A stretch of 64,000 nucleotides of DNA from Epiperipatus broadwayi (GCA_028023455.1 JAQFVV010006295.1:994001-1058000); one strand, 5' to 3'. Counted from the first letter of the stretch, positions 12,375 through 25,700 are shown. Program-made: numbers and translations. The notes: generated by a model not told the origin, from the letters alone.

Positions 12375-12597
12375 CATATTATTATTACTATTTGCGGGAT
12401 ATTCCGTGTAGTGAAAAAGCTAAATGCTGACATTTCAGTACAATATCAAGTACCTTCCTCAGAGTGTCCTCTTTCTCAAATCATAAGAATGCATGAGAAA
12501 GAGGACACTCTGAGGAAGGTACTTGATATTGTACTGAAACGTCAGCATTTAGCTTTTTCACTACACGGAATATCCCGCAAATAGTAATAATAATATG
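12375..12597. repeat. Near-perfect 104-bp palindrome
   Basis: 12375-12478 is the reverse complement of 12494-12597 with a single mismatch that I can find (CATTTCAG against CGTTTCAG). The loop is 15 bp. The arm contains GAGGAAGGTACTTGATATTG followed by ACTGAAACGTCAGC, wording I associate with the end regions of some Penelope-like and related invertebrate retroelements; that association is from memory and unverified. The near identity of the arms implies recent formation or ongoing arm-to-arm conversion. The 68-codon frame over the left arm has no recognisable product. Confidence 0.9.
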
Positions 12598-12599
12598 TC

Positions 12600-13032
12600 A
12601 TCTTTTATCCGTGAAAACATTAGAATTAACATATATATAATAATAATTTAATAATAGAGATATAAAAATTATTCAAATTGAAAGGTGTAGTGAAAAACGT
12701 AAAATTAAAGAGGCAATGATGATATCTAGGAATAGAGGTGGTTTAATGAATAAACAATCGGCTAATATAAAGACAACAGAATTGTGGGAAATTTGAATAG
12801 ATTGAATGATGGGTAATGCAAGTTTTTATTTTTTGTATGTTTGTATTAACAGTTGATAAAGATTGTCAGTGAAACAATTGAAAGTACTTCTGGTAAAGAA
12901 TATATTATTTAATTTTGAATACTGTGTTAAATATATTTGTTTGAATTATTAATATATATATATATATAACAGATATAGTTTTCATATTTCTTGTCTCCTC
13001 TAGTTAATTATGGGCATATATAATAGTAAATT
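12600..13032. other. AT-rich spacer
   Basis: Nothing is recognised beyond a (TA)n run at about 12954-12970. Confidence 0.5.
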
Positions 13033-13446
13033 ATAATAAATAATTACTTTTAAATATCAGTAATTGAAATGGAAGCAATGATCTCCCATTTAATTATGCA
13101 ACATCAAAAAACATGAAAAGATAGTGATATCACTCTGTTGTTAAGTTCTGTTGTTATATAAGCTTAGTTTTTGAAGTAGTTTTGAAATTATAGGGTGAAT
13201 TTTGTCTATTATTTTAATTTAGGTATAGACTAAATGATCTGAAATCCTCTGAATATATTGACAGTGATTTCAGACCATTTAATCTGTATATAAATTAAAA
13301 CAAAAAAAAAAAATCACTCCATAATAGAGCTTAACAACAGAGTGACATTCCCTCTATTTTTTCATAATTTTTAATGTCACTGGTAACTCAATGGGAAGTA
13401 GTTACTTTCATTTCAATTACTGATACTTAAAACTAATTATTATTCA
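13033..13446. repeat. Fold-back element with nested inner palindrome
   Basis: The outer arms at 13033-13072 and 13408-13446 are inverted copies around ATCAGTAATTGAAATG. A second pair at about 13130-13155 and 13330-13350 contains CACTCTGTTGTTAAG and its complement. A third, innermost pair, TAAATGATCTGAAATC and GATTTCAGACCATTTA, sits at 13227-13283. The whole interval therefore folds into one long interrupted hairpin of MITE type. It has no coding capacity. Confidence 0.75.
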
Positions 13447-13469
13447 ATATTACATAGTACATTATGTGA

Positions 13470-14239
13470 CCTAGACTTAAGCTGTAAAGTAATTGATTGC
13501 AAATATATCTATGTAAGATTATAGAATGAATAATTTTTGAAATAACACTGGAGCTAGCAATATATATGATATTATTTAAATAAATATAAAGATGTAAATC
13601 TTTTGTAGAAGGATTTATAAGTATTTGAAAACTATTTTATACCTATTCAGTGTATACTTTGAAATAAAATGATTTAATATTACTGATATTTATATTTAGG
13701 TTAATGTAATTTTGTAAAAAGTAATATTAAGTGTATCAAAAATCCTATACTTTCTTAATATAGAATTATTAAATATTAAAAAAGTATGTGTAAAAGATAT
13801 CTTATTGAAGAAAAATATACTAAACCAGAAAATAGTTTGATTGACAACTAATGTGTATCTACCTTTCTGTCTCATAATGATCATTCATAGCAATCATCTG
13901 GAAAATATGCATCTTGAAAATTAAAAGTTGGGCATTGTCAAATTTAATTGAAAATAAAATTATAATGTGACTAAATTTTAATATTGTATGATACATCAAT
14001 TTCTAATTTGGTCTAGACTCATCATGTTGAGCGCATTTAAATAAACCATTTCCATTGGCATCAAGGTGAAATAAGATTTTATGTTAAAGCAATATATTTT
14101 TTAATTTTATATTGCATAATAGTAATTATATTTTTAAAACATAAAAGCTTGAGTTTATTTAAATCATTTTATTACTTAAAAGGTATAAAAAGTTATATAT
14201 AACAATATTAAATAAAAATAATAAAAATTAAACTATCAA
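13470..14239. other. AT-rich spacer
   Basis: No gene or repeat is recognised. The minus-strand 62-codon frame at 13696-13884 is low-complexity. Confidence 0.5.
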
Positions 14240-14251
14240 AACTTTAAACTA
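14240..14251. repeat. Left 12-bp target-site duplication
   Basis: AACTTTAAACTA, repeated exactly at 15019-15030. Confidence 0.75.
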
Positions 14252-15018
14252 TACAGAGGCTAAACTCTCCATACAGTAGCACCACTCAGTGCAAGCCAGA
14301 ATAATCACTGGATGCTAGAAGATTTGTGCATAAAATCCCCATCTAATGCCAACTCATCCAATATTTTCAGACAAGTTTATAGTGGTTTTCATCAGTGAGG
14401 AGTCTTAGATTTGAGAGCACTGTACCTAGATCTTAGGCTCTTATCCAACCCTTCCAGCTACCTTTTGTCTTCTTGCATTCACTGACTACTCTGGCTTGCA
14501 CTGAGTGGCACTACTGTATTGAAAGTTTAGCTTCTGTGTAAACAGCTTGAGTATGCATAAAGAATGGTGATCATGTGATGTTCAGTGGTTTCATATCAAT
14601 CCTGACCATTAGGATTATGGTGACTGGTTATTAAAGAACCAAAGACACCATAAAGTATTGATGCTAAACTGAGTTCATATCTATATGACTATACAAGCTA
14701 ATGAGCTTGCATTGAAAATATTGGGGTTTTCATTTTGGAATCAAAGCTTTATAGTTAGCTAATGAGGTAAAAGGTGACTGCTGGACGGTTGCATTGGATC
14801 CTAAAATCTAAGTACAGGACTCTGAAATCCAAGGCTCCTCACTGATGAAAGCCACAAGCTAGAAATGAATTTTCAGATATTGGATGAGGGGGCACTAAAT
14901 AGGTATTTTATTCACAAACCCTCTTGCATGAGTGGTGCTACTGTATAGAGAGTTTATCCACTGTGTAAACAACTTATGTAAACATAAAGAATAGAGATCA
15001 TGTGATGTTTAGTTGTTT
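14252..15018. mobile_element. Diverged copy of the tandem-plus-inverted element
   Basis: The left part (14252 to about 14470) reads in the same direction as the 465-bp unit at 2.1 kb, sharing AAACTCTCCATA.AGTAG, TTGTGCATAAAATCCC and CATCAGTGAGGAG. From about 14478 the sequence flips and runs inverted to 15018, sharing GATCATGTGATGTT and AAGAACCAAAGACACCA-like segments. The perfect 12-bp repeat AACTTTAAACTA flanks it at 14240-14251 and 15019-15030. Divergence from the 2.1-kb element is far higher than divergence within it, so this is an older insertion. It contains no gene. Confidence 0.8.
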
Positions 15019-15030
15019 AACTTTAAACTA
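15019..15030. repeat. Right 12-bp target-site duplication
   Basis: Exact copy of 14240-14251 on the far side of the inverted element. Confidence 0.75.
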
Positions 15031-15099
15031 CTCCCCTTCTTTCCAAAAAAAAAATTAATCATTTAATAATAATTATGAATGATGCCTGTATCAGTGCTG

Positions 15100-18000
15100 C
15101 TATTTCTTGAAATCTACTCACTAGATGATGCTACATAGGTTTTTTGGTATACTGGAAAATTTGGTATGGCAGGGTATAAATAGAAAGAAAAAGAAAAAAA
15201 GGGGTAGTGGTATAGGAGTTATGTCAAAAAAATATTTAAATACTGTTAAGTGTTAAGAACATTTGTGGTTTGAGATAAGATTAGGAAGACAAGAATGGAT
15301 GGTAGCTAAATTGTATATGTCCACTGAAGATAGCTATAATGGAATGGAACAGTAGCTTATACGAATACCTAGTTAAGGATATATAGATTGTCAAAAAAAG
15401 GGGAAGAAAATAATGGTTATAGTGGATATGAATGGGCTTGTTGAAAAAATTGATGATGTAGATAACAAGAATGGACAGCTTTTGAAATTTTTTTTTCATC
15501 AGAGTGTGAATTTGAGCATTGGAAATGTATCATATATTTATGAGGGGCAATAACCATGGTCTAGAAATAATATATTTCACACAATAAATTATGTATTAGT
15601 AGAGATGGAATGAATAATGTATGGAAAATTAAAGTGTTTCGTAATGAAGAGAGAATATGTAATAGTGATCATAATTTCTTTATAATAGAAATGGTTAGTA
15701 ATGTGATGGAAAATAATAATAAAAGTAGAAAGGATAATGAAAGATATGATGAAGAATGAATGATAAGAATAAGTTAGAAGAATATAAAATAAAAGTTGAA
15801 GAAAGTATGGAAGAGTTTATTAGGGATGAATACAAGGACTGGTGCCATGAAGTAAAAAAAATGGCAAGTAGGGTGTTAGGTGAGAATATTAAAAAATAAT
15901 AATAATAGAAAAATGAGAATAATAAAAGTGTAAAAAAGAGAAAAAAAGCATGCAAAGAATATAAATGTACTATTAAAAACAAAGAAAGCCAAAAAGATAT
16001 TAATATTAACCATTAAACATCACATGATCATTTCTTAATATTAATGTTAATATTAAATGAGAAAACTATTTAAAAAAAAGAAGTTGGCTAAAATAGATAA
16101 TTATATAGAGAGAATAAAATTAAATAGTAAATTATTGGAGAATATTAATAAAAGTCGAAAAAATGAGTGTAAAAATTTTTGGAAATATATTAAAAGGAGT
16201 GTAGGGGAGAAAGAAATAGTATTACTAAATAACAAGGAAAAGTGTTTTGCTCTAGAGAAGAATTAGAGACAATCTTAAATAAGTATGTAATGGATATAGA
16301 AAAGATGTTAGATGTAAAGGAAAGAGTAATAACAAACATAAAAACACATAGTAATGGAAATATTAGGTTTACAGAGTAAGGCAGGGAAAAAGTTGAAAAG
16401 TGTAAAGGCAAGAAGTTCAGATGGATGGGCAGCAGAGATGGTGATGAAATTTGGGAAATAGAATAAAATTAAATCTATTATCATGTTTTAATAAGATGGC
16501 ACAGAAGGCAAAATTTCCAGATAGCTGGAATAATACAAGAGTGAGACTATTATTTAAAGGAAAGGGTAAGGACCATAGAAAGATAAACAATTATAAATCG
16601 ATAGTGGTAATGTCAGTGCTATATAAAGTTTTTGCATATATGGTGGCTGGAAGGGTGGCAAGATGGATGGAAGAAAATAATATAATGAGAGAAATGCTAT
16701 GAGGTTTTAAAATGGATAGGTGTATAGGAGATAGTTTATATGTTGTCACACAACTTATAGATATGAGTAAGAATACAGGTAAAGTTGTATATGGTCATTA
16801 TAGACATAATGAAGGCATATGATAGAGTAAATAAAAATAGATTATGGGTGAGTTTAGTAAATTTGGGAATGACTGGAGCTTTAGCTGATCGTATTAAGAG
16901 ATTGTATGAAAATAATTACTATAAGTATCAATTAGGAAATATAGAATCAGTTAGAGTTAAGGCAAGGATGCCCTATGTGTTTGTTATATTTGAGAGAAAT
17001 GGAGAGAGCAAGAGTAAGACTAGGAAGCCATTAATAGATAGATGGCAAAGGAATGTATACATTATCAGGTGTTTTATTTGCTGATATCTTCTTGTGCACA
17101 GAAAGTAGGGAAGTTATGCTGAGTGGATAAATTTAGTAAAGAAAAATCAAAAATAATGATTTATAAATGTCGGGGAAAGAGAAGAGAAAGAATTTTTATT
17201 GGGGGATATAAAGTTGAATGTGGTGAATAGGTATAACTATTTTTCATCTTGAGTAATCAGAGAGATTGCTTGAATAAATAGGAGGAAAAATTAATAAATG
17301 GAGCAAAGAAAAGTTAGGGACTGACAAAAAAATTAGTAGTTTTCTTATAGTAAATATGAAATAGCAAGAATTGTATGAAAGGGAATGCAGCAGCAAGGGT
17401 AACTTATGGTAATGATGCATTATGTTTTAGTAAAGAGGTGTTAGATTACTTAGAAAAAGTATAAAGAGAAATAGGAAGACATGCATTCGATGTAGATGTG
17501 TGGAAGGCAAAGGAGACAATTCAAAGAGAAATGGGATGGATGGTCAGTTTTTATATGAGAGATGCAAAAAGCAAAATGAAAATGGTCGGTAGATTGCAGT
17601 TTATGAACAATAAAAAAAATGGCCAAATAGTATTTAATTGGGTTACAAATAAAGGACAGGCAACAAGATGGGTCAAAAAAGTTAGTATGGTATGCAAAAA
17701 ATTTGGATAAAGACTTTATATCAGTATACTTGTACAAAAGATGGATTGATTATGTTAGGAGGATTGTTGAATTTATAGTGGCAAAGAATGGGATAGAAGA
17801 ATAGATGCATTAATAAAAAATAGGGAGTTGGAGAGATGGAGAACTAGTATGGAGAATAAAAAAATTTTAATATATAAAAAAGTAAACAGAATATTGGGTG
17901 TGAGCTAATTTATGATAATAGCAAGGAAAGTATTTTACTGTTTAAGGTTTATACAGGATCATTAGCCACAAGGGAATGTGACATAAATGAAGAAATGTGG

Positions 18001-18370
18001 GTGATTTAGGCTGCAAGTTATGTAAGGAAGGCATGGAAAATATTATATATCTGCTACTTGAATGTAAATGCTTACAAGCAGAAAGGGCAAAAATAATGTT
18101 GTGGGAGAATAAATATAAACAGTGATTATACAGAAGATGAGTTCTTGATTTTTATGTTGGGTTTGGAAAAAGATAAGGTGGATCTAGATATAAAGGCCAT
18201 AGAATGGACAAAACTGATGGGAAAAATGTAGGGTAGGGAATGGCCAAGAGATTCTTAACTTTGATAAAGGAAAAGCCATAATGCATCACATCACATGAAT
18301 CACATCATGTCGCATAGTGGTTATTAGATTCCTGACGTAGATAAAGGAGTAGCCAAATCACATCACATCA
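15100..18370 (+). pseudogene. Decayed non-LTR retrotransposon (second LINE family)
   Basis: Relics of the single polyprotein appear in the expected order across several frames. An APE-type endonuclease comes first: IVDMNGLVEKIDDVDNKNG near 15415-15478, then INYVLVEME near 15583-15612, where families normally have an Asp in place of the first Asn. The linker frame at 16057-16266 (KSRKNECKNFWKYIKR) follows. The reverse transcriptase comes next: a frame at 16451-16702 with GKGKDHRKINNYKSI, a frame at 16785-17084 with DIMKAYDRVNKNRLW (motif A), and LFADIFLCTES at about 17070-17108, where the second Asp of FADD is lost. A C-terminal part at 17460-17710 and a zinc-knuckle-like CKLCKEGMENIIYLLLEC near 18010-18070 complete it. 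The end near 18280-18370 is rich in CACAT repeats. The clade is unclear; it is not the RTE family found elsewhere here. Confidence 0.8.
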
Positions 18371-20735
18371 ATGAAAAAATTAGTTGATAAATAAAATATT
18401 TTCTAATACTTAAAAGTAAATTATTTAGAAAATGAATCACAGCAGTAAGTGTAATTTTAGATTGGAATTTATCTATTAAAGGAAATGCATTGTTAGATTT
18501 AATAAATTATATATAGTATTAATATTATATGTTTTACTCAAAGACTGATATCAAACAAAACAAATACAATAGTATATTTTAAATTACAAAATTTTACAGA
18601 AATGATTAGAATTTGGTAAAGATTTTATTATAAATAACAAAGGAATTGTCATTTTTGTGAACAAAATATATAAATGGAGACAAATTAATTGTTGGAGTAA
18701 TAGGTATTAAATTATTAATCTTCCATTGATAAGTATATAAAAATAATTTAATCAATGCCTAATGAAATCTATTATTATATTCTTTTTATCTATATTCTTT
18801 TGTATGCACTGATAATATTATAAATATTTAAACAAATGCACCTTTCTTTACCACTGTAACAATGCTTATTTTATTAACTGATCAGTCGAAACTTGTATAT
18901 TGATTGAGTTAAATAAAACAAGCATTGCTACAGTGATAAAGAAAAGTTGATTTGTTTTATTATTTAAAATCTATTATTTTCTACGATAAAATAAAATCTA
19001 TTATTCATTAATAAATAGTAATTTAATAGTATATTTAATATCAAACATAGAAATGGGAACAAATATAAATAATTTCATAATAAACTGGAATATAATCTTT
19101 TAATTTATAAGAAAGTAATTGACAGCAATACATTCCTAAGAAATTGAAATCCAAAAAGATATCATCTTCATGTGGTTATAAAAAAAATGAATAGGTAAAA
19201 AGTTATATTTTATCAAAAAGTTGATGAAATTAAAACATGGAAATAAGCAGCATTTTATAGCAAAAGGTCAAATTAAAATCCAACAAAAATTATCTTTATA
19301 ACATGTGGAAAATGAATAATGTGATTGTAGGTAGGTCATAAATGTTAATATTATCATGGTGCTCCACTGAGTGATGTTATAGCATTTCAACTTATGATAG
19401 TACTAAAACCACATGTAACATGCCATAACTTCAAAGCTATTTGATTACTTGTGTTGTTCCTTCAAAATTTTGACGAAATATTTTTACTGTTAAATGATAA
19501 GTAATGAAGAGAGAGCATTGATATTTTTATACCAATGCAATATTTTTGTTGACTGTGCCAAGAAGAAGAAACTTCAAAGGAAAATTTATTTTTATTTTGT
19601 GGACTTAACAGAAAAGTTGTCAGCTTTCTGGTTTTCAGAGATAGATACGTTTTTGGATTTTTTGTGTTAGTTATTTTTATGGATGAAATATTTGTCTTTT
19701 AATGATTGTGGATTAGTTTGATGTCAGGTTTAATTTTAAAATGTATGCGTGCCATAGTTTAACTTTATGCACTTTTTGGTCTAAATGTATTTTCATATGT
19801 ATATTTTTATGACATCAGTCTGGAGACTTATATTTTTTCGGATTTTAGTTTATTATGGATTTATTGCAATCACTTTCTTTCATGCTTTACTTTTTTTCAT
19901 AGGGCATGGTTGGTGAGTGTATTAATTTTAGATTTGTTTTTAAAATAAATTTTATTTTCATGGTTTTATTCATATTACATTATTTACTTTTTTTTGGTTT
20001 TGATTTTTTTTTGTGTGTAGTCCACAAATGGTACTGTTATGACAGAAAACATTTGAAGATTTATGTGTGGTAATCTTTGTTGTTCACATCACTTAATAAT
20101 AAATACTATCTCTAGAAATATATATAAAATAAGTTCCCTAGTAAATTTATCTTTGGCCATTCTTTGGGATAATTTTTGTTACACACTATAAATGTTTTTT
20201 GCTAAAATTTAGACGTAAAATCTTGATTATCATATATATATTTGTATTAAACTTCTTTCATAATTAACCAATAAAATTTCAACCTCCATTTTCTTGACAA
20301 AATGATTTTTTATTGCCGAATGAATACCCCCCCCCCATTTATTGTAATCTTTTTCGAGATTATAAACGTACTATAAATTGTCTGAAAAAAAAATAAATAT
20401 ATATATATTCCAACATGTTAAAAGAATACAAACAATATAATAAAAATCATTTCTTTTTATTAGAAAAATATATATATTTTTTTCCAAGTTACATTTTTGA
20501 AAGCAAATATATATATATACATTTGCAAAAACTAGTTCTATTAGTTGATTAATATATATATTTTAGAGGAGAGATATTCAAAAATAAAATGTTTTCAAGA
20601 GGTTATAAAATTAAATAGTGTTGTTAAAATTTTAATTTAATAACAAGATTAATAAGATAAGAACTTTCAGGTTTTCTGTTGGTATATTTTTATGAACTAA
20701 TGTATATATATGTATGTATAAATATTAAATCATCT
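18371..20735. other. AT-rich spacer
   Basis: No gene is visible. 18842-18947 holds a hairpin. 20325-20337 is a C run. The region around 20390-20575 contains several short TA/ATAT tracts. Confidence 0.5.
18842..18947. repeat. Inverted repeat (hairpin)
   Basis: About 36-bp arms at 18842-18876 and 18911-18947 are near complements, built around TTTACCACTGTAACAATGCT and AGCATTGCTACAGTGATAAA. The loop is about 35 bp. It may be a small fold-back element. Confidence 0.65.
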
Positions 20736-20737
20736 AA

Positions 20738-20779
20738 CATGGTTAAGAAATCCACCACTGCCCTCTCTGAAATATATAT
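20738..20779. repeat. Copy of the 8.3-kb fold-back arm
   Basis: CATGGTTAAGAAATCC followed by ACTGCCCTCTCTGAA matches the arms at 8346-8404 and 8710-8766 with few changes. It sits directly against the left end of an LTR-like block; at 8.7 kb the same arm lies about 270 bp to the left of another. Confidence 0.65.
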
Positions 20780-22774
20780 TGTAACGGTCAGAATTGTCTA
20801 TCTCGCTAACACACTGCATAATCCAAACACGAAACCAAACAATCTAGGAGGGGTTGCCTTCTAGATATACTAAGTTCGAATCTAAAGTCTAAATTCCACA
20901 GCGCCACTTACGTGATAACGCCTCAGATGCTACTAATAATATATCCCTTTACCGGTGCCTGGTGGTCAGGGAGAAACAAAGAGATTCTATACTAAGATAA
21001 GTTTGGGTTGCTAATTTACATCTATGGATGGTACAAAAGAAATGTATAAAATAGATAGATAGACCGAGACAGTGATAGGGATCAATAAAACAAAAGATCA
21101 AAATTAGTTTTAAAAGATTTATTTAGATAGAGAAATATATATATAACGCCACTGTCTACTTATATGAGATAGGGACGCTTACTAAAATGGCAGCATAACA
21201 TTCCATAAAATTACATAAAAGGTTGTTAAGAATATATAGTCTATCCCTCGGGCTAATATAGTATTATGATAATGTGCTTAAAAGAGATGGGAACATGTGC
21301 GAGGTGCTTTGAGTAACTTTGAAGTTTAATACAACATTTGGAATATTAAGGTTTATAGAATGCTTTTTGATTTCGAGAATAGCACAGACCAAAGCTTACT
21401 AAGCGATAAAATGGGGGTGTGATTGAGGCATTTATTTTATAATTATAATTAAAGTTATATTGAGAGGTCGGTATTGTTAATAATGAATTTATTAAAGGAT
21501 GGAGGGTGTGATACATTTAAATCACAGATGCTTTGTAAAATATATAAGTAAAATAATGGTAAATATTTGAAATGACTACGGAGGGCATCTTGCCACTGAC
21601 CTGTAGGAATGTGTTGTCACAGACAGTCGAAGTCTGGATTCATCCAAAACTTAGCGACTGGGTGACAGCTGCGTCTAATTCCCAGGTGTGACATTCGATT
21701 GCACACTGCCTGGGAACCACAGGAAGCGAAAGGGGAATGGACTTTGCCGTTTAAAACCCTTGGAAAGAAACAAAGTGGTCCCGACAACCAATTCATTTAC
21801 CAGCAATACTCGACTAATGTATATAAAACATATAAAATGGATTCACGTAGATTGAGAAAATGCCCAATCAAATTCCCAGAAATTTATTTAAAGGGGTCCG
21901 CCCATTCTCGACGTCAATTTACGAACTTTGAAATTAAAGCAGAATATTTTAAAATATGAAAATGTGTGCTTGCGAGTTTGAAAAGAAAGCATATATTTAT
22001 TTACACAATCACACATTTGGGACACATTTAATCATTGACCCCGCACATACTCTCATAATAGGTTAAAATCGATGAAATGTAGATTTTAAACTATTTAATT
22101 ATTATACATATTAATGCAGATTAGAATAGCCCTTGAACGAGTGATCTGTAAGGTAATAAAAATGGGAAATATTATAAAATTTAAGATGCCTTAATATTGG
22201 CGTCTTGCTTTCAACAAGGGAATAACTCACTTGGTCAAAGACTATTCTGACACACTATCATAATAAAATAAAAGAAAGATTAATAAATAGAAAATATTAA
22301 ACCAAGGATAGAGAGCAAAATTATTGATTATTATAACATTATAAAGGAATACATAATAAAGTCAAGTAAAATGGAAAAACAATTTAAAATAGCTATAGCA
22401 TATTAGTTATAGAAATCACAAGAGCTCTTGGGTTAATGTGGGGTTATCTCTGGAGAAGCATTTGCAGGTTGATTGATGGTCGGCAGGTTTTATATGATAC
22501 AGCAGCAAACTCTGGGATTGTTCATATTTCGGCATTAGCAGCAGTTTCAGGGTTCCTTAGGTGACAGCTTTCGATGGTATAGAGCAGTGGCCGGCCATTC
22601 CCGAGGAGAAAATAGCCTTTTTGCCGGCTCTATTCCGTCATTTCAAAGTTAGAAATTTTAAAGATTGGGGGATTCATAGGTGAGACTGTAGACACGGTAA
22701 ATTGATTTGAAGATGAAACCTCGGCTTCAAACTTAAGTTTGCAGGTACGTAGCTAGAAAATCTCAGGACAGTAT
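20780..22774 (-). mobile_element. LTR-like block, copy 3 (related family, probably interrupted)
   Basis: It begins TGTAACGGTCAGAATTGT, close to the left ends of the blocks at 9034 and 22775, and is GC-richer than its surroundings. TTTATT at 21118-21123, an AATAAA on the minus strand, lies about 340 bp from that end; the equivalent signal in copy 2 is at about 313 bp. Beyond the first few hundred bases I cannot align it convincingly to the other two. It stops abruptly where copy 2 starts, which suggests copy 2 inserted into it and that the remainder lies beyond 25951. The 86-codon plus frame at 21699-21959 is not recognised and is probably fortuitous. Confidence 0.4.
22771..22774. repeat. Left GTAT target duplication
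   Basis: GTAT abuts the left end of the LTR-like block and recurs at 25948-25951. Four bases alone are weak evidence; the coincidence with the TG..CA ends strengthens it. Confidence 0.45.
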
Positions 22775-25700
22775 TGTACTGGTCAGAATTGTATGTTCGT
22801 CTAACAAGAATTAGGACCTAAGCAAAGGTACCTAGAGTTCAATCATATACGAGATACACAGGTCAGGGATACTCATGAACTCCGCCCTATTGCCCACTTC
22901 CCAAGTCTATCACATTACAAACAACATTTCTGATAATAGCAGCCTACCCTTCAATTTACTCCGGCCCAGAAAGGTTCAGCAAAGATACAAGAGACCTACG
23001 GCTTAACTAATTGATAACGCAAAGTAATGATAGATGTGCACACACAAACCAACAAAAATATCCAAAAAATAGCTTATTAAATGTAAATTTATTAAACGTA
23101 ATATTAATAATAATTGATTAATCATGTGAATCACTAGATATGGAGATTTACAATGAATTAGAAATTATATATATTGAACACTCGATTTAGGTTTCACTTA
23201 TGGTCACTTGGGCATTCCATGTCAAACCGGATAACATAACAAGGTTTGATGGATATGCACCACTAAATATACATAATGATAAATTAATTATTTGAACAGA
23301 TGCGGCTTAATATGCTAATGTGATTTAACGGGTTGCTATTACTCACGCTATGATATTCCTAAATTAAGGAAACTAACCAATGACAATAGCTTTTAGAATG
23401 AATGCTTATAAGATTTTAAATTACATAGAATATGACCAAACTTAATAACAGTACGAGGGTTTTTATTCAACATATGATTACATTTAAATTAAGATGAATA
23501 TAACATAATTTGATAACTATACGCGAGCTTTTATAACGATTATATTTTAAATAATAAATGATCTAACAAGTTTTGATTACATTTGGATTTCATGGAAGGT
23601 ACATTAATTATAGATCAATTATTTTGGAACATTATGAGATGATTCATTTATTTCTTATCTGCGAAGAGAAATAGGAAAAGCATGATCATTTTGATATTGT
23701 CGTGCGAGTCAACATTTATAGATTTTCTCAATAGTTAATTAATGATGTATTAATAGCGGTTGAACGAAGGATGGGTAGCGCTAATAAGCGATAATATATA
23801 TAATAAAGTTAATTAAATTTAAACTATAACGAGAATTTTGGGATGGCTTAGGGAAATTATATCATTACGGCTGATAGACATCTGAACCATATGAAAGGAT
23901 AGGAACGATAACGTGTGAACCGCATGATAAGGCCTGAGCGGACGAGGAGCTTCATCAATTTGGGAGCGAAGAAAAATAAGCTTATCCGCACTTGTGACGG
24001 ATAGCATCGGGAATTGGTTGGCAAGATACTATGGTTCCGACTCGTCGAATGTTAACCCATAGCAGCGCTTACCTAACCTAAGACAATCTGTAAGAGCTGG
24101 GGCCTCCACGCTCTGTCGAGAATTGTGCTATATATATATTCCATTAACGAGAGAAAGTATGACAAAGCCATTTTTGAATTAGGAACGTTATCACCGGGAC
24201 ACGTTACGAAAGCTGTCAGGTTTGATTTACCCTGATTTATACAGCCTTAAAATACTAATTAAGTCTAACGTAATGAAATAATGATCTAAAAGCAGTCCCA
24301 AACGGGGGCATACAACTTACTTAAAGAATTTATTCAATATCTTAAGGATAAAATATTAAAAACATTAAAATTCCTTCGTTAAACGCATATTAATCCGCCC
24401 GAGAAATAAGTGACTTAAATTATCGTTAGATGGCGGGCTACTTATAAAATGAATCATTTAGACATAAAGATCTGAATTAAATTTATGTAATACTCAATTT
24501 TCATCATGTTAATCAATAGCGTGGAGCAATAGTAAATTATTTATTTTAAATAGCAGTGAAAAGCATAATATTCATTAATAAAACATAGTTTAGGAATATC
24601 TCTCGATCGGGCGAATTTTATAATGTAAGAAAGCTTACGTTTACGATTAAATATTCCGCAATGGCAGAATAGCAAAAATAAATAGGATTGATTCGCCAGA
24701 TCGAGTTATTAGCATACTAAAATTTGATATGATTTGCATAATATTAAATAAACATTGCCGCATTAAAATAAAAATACAAGGAGAGTGAGAACCTAGCATT
24801 CGAGTTTATAAAGTGAGAATTACAGTTTAAATATAAAACAAAAAGAAATCAAAAAAGAAAAGAGGTCATTGTTTAGGCAGTTAATCGGCTTAGCATTACC
24901 GATAGAGAAATAAGCAATTACATTTTTACATTAGGAAAAATTTCAGAACTAGAAATGTTTAAAAGACATACATTAGCTGATGGGAAATAACATTATTGGA
25001 GGTTTACATTTATATTTTACAATAGAAAAGGTTATTAAGATGAAAGTTCATTTTTGCGGCAGGGAATTACCTTTCTTTCCGATGAATTTCCAGCCGGGTG
25101 CGCACGTGTTGGTTCCATGTTTGATAAAAGAGTTAATTTAGCTACAAATTGACGAAATTAAGGTTTCAGTCCATTCTTTATTCAATATAAAGTTCATTTT
25201 GGCAGTAATTTATGAACGATGGTTTCCGAGTATTTAGGCATTGGTTAGATTTTTGGAGAGATCCGGGGAAGCAAATCTATGTTTTACTAGCTCGTCATGT
25301 TACCGTTCAGAGGGGCGTGACTTCCCCTTAGCAACGCGCTAGAAAAAATGACATGTCTCTCCCTTTAGTTAGAAAATGTGGTTGTATTTATACTCGTTGT
25401 CACCGCCGATGGGTAGTTCCCGGATGTTTTAATAACTACAATGATACAGCATATTTTGGACTACAAACGAGATTAAGTTCGAGAGTTGGTTTTGATCTAC
25501 TTTAGGCTGAAAATAGACCTGCGGAATCAACGTTAACTAACATGACGTTTAAATAAATCTATATTATAATAAAACAGATTCTTTTAGAATTTGGAAGACG
25601 GTAAGTCTTTTATTTACTAATTTTACGTCACACTCTCGAACTTTCTCTCTGTTAAAATATATGTATGAATAAAATATACATTATGCAACGCTTTAAATTA

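Noticed and set aside
16008-16036. Further insertion of the tandem-plus-inverted family inside the LINE (CATTAAACATCACATGATCA)
   Set aside because: Only about 25 bp match; too short to separate from chance or a small conversion event.
15695-16411. Minus-strand frames rich in Phe, Leu and Ser
   Set aside because: Antisense shadows of the plus-strand LINE at 15100-18370; no independent motif.
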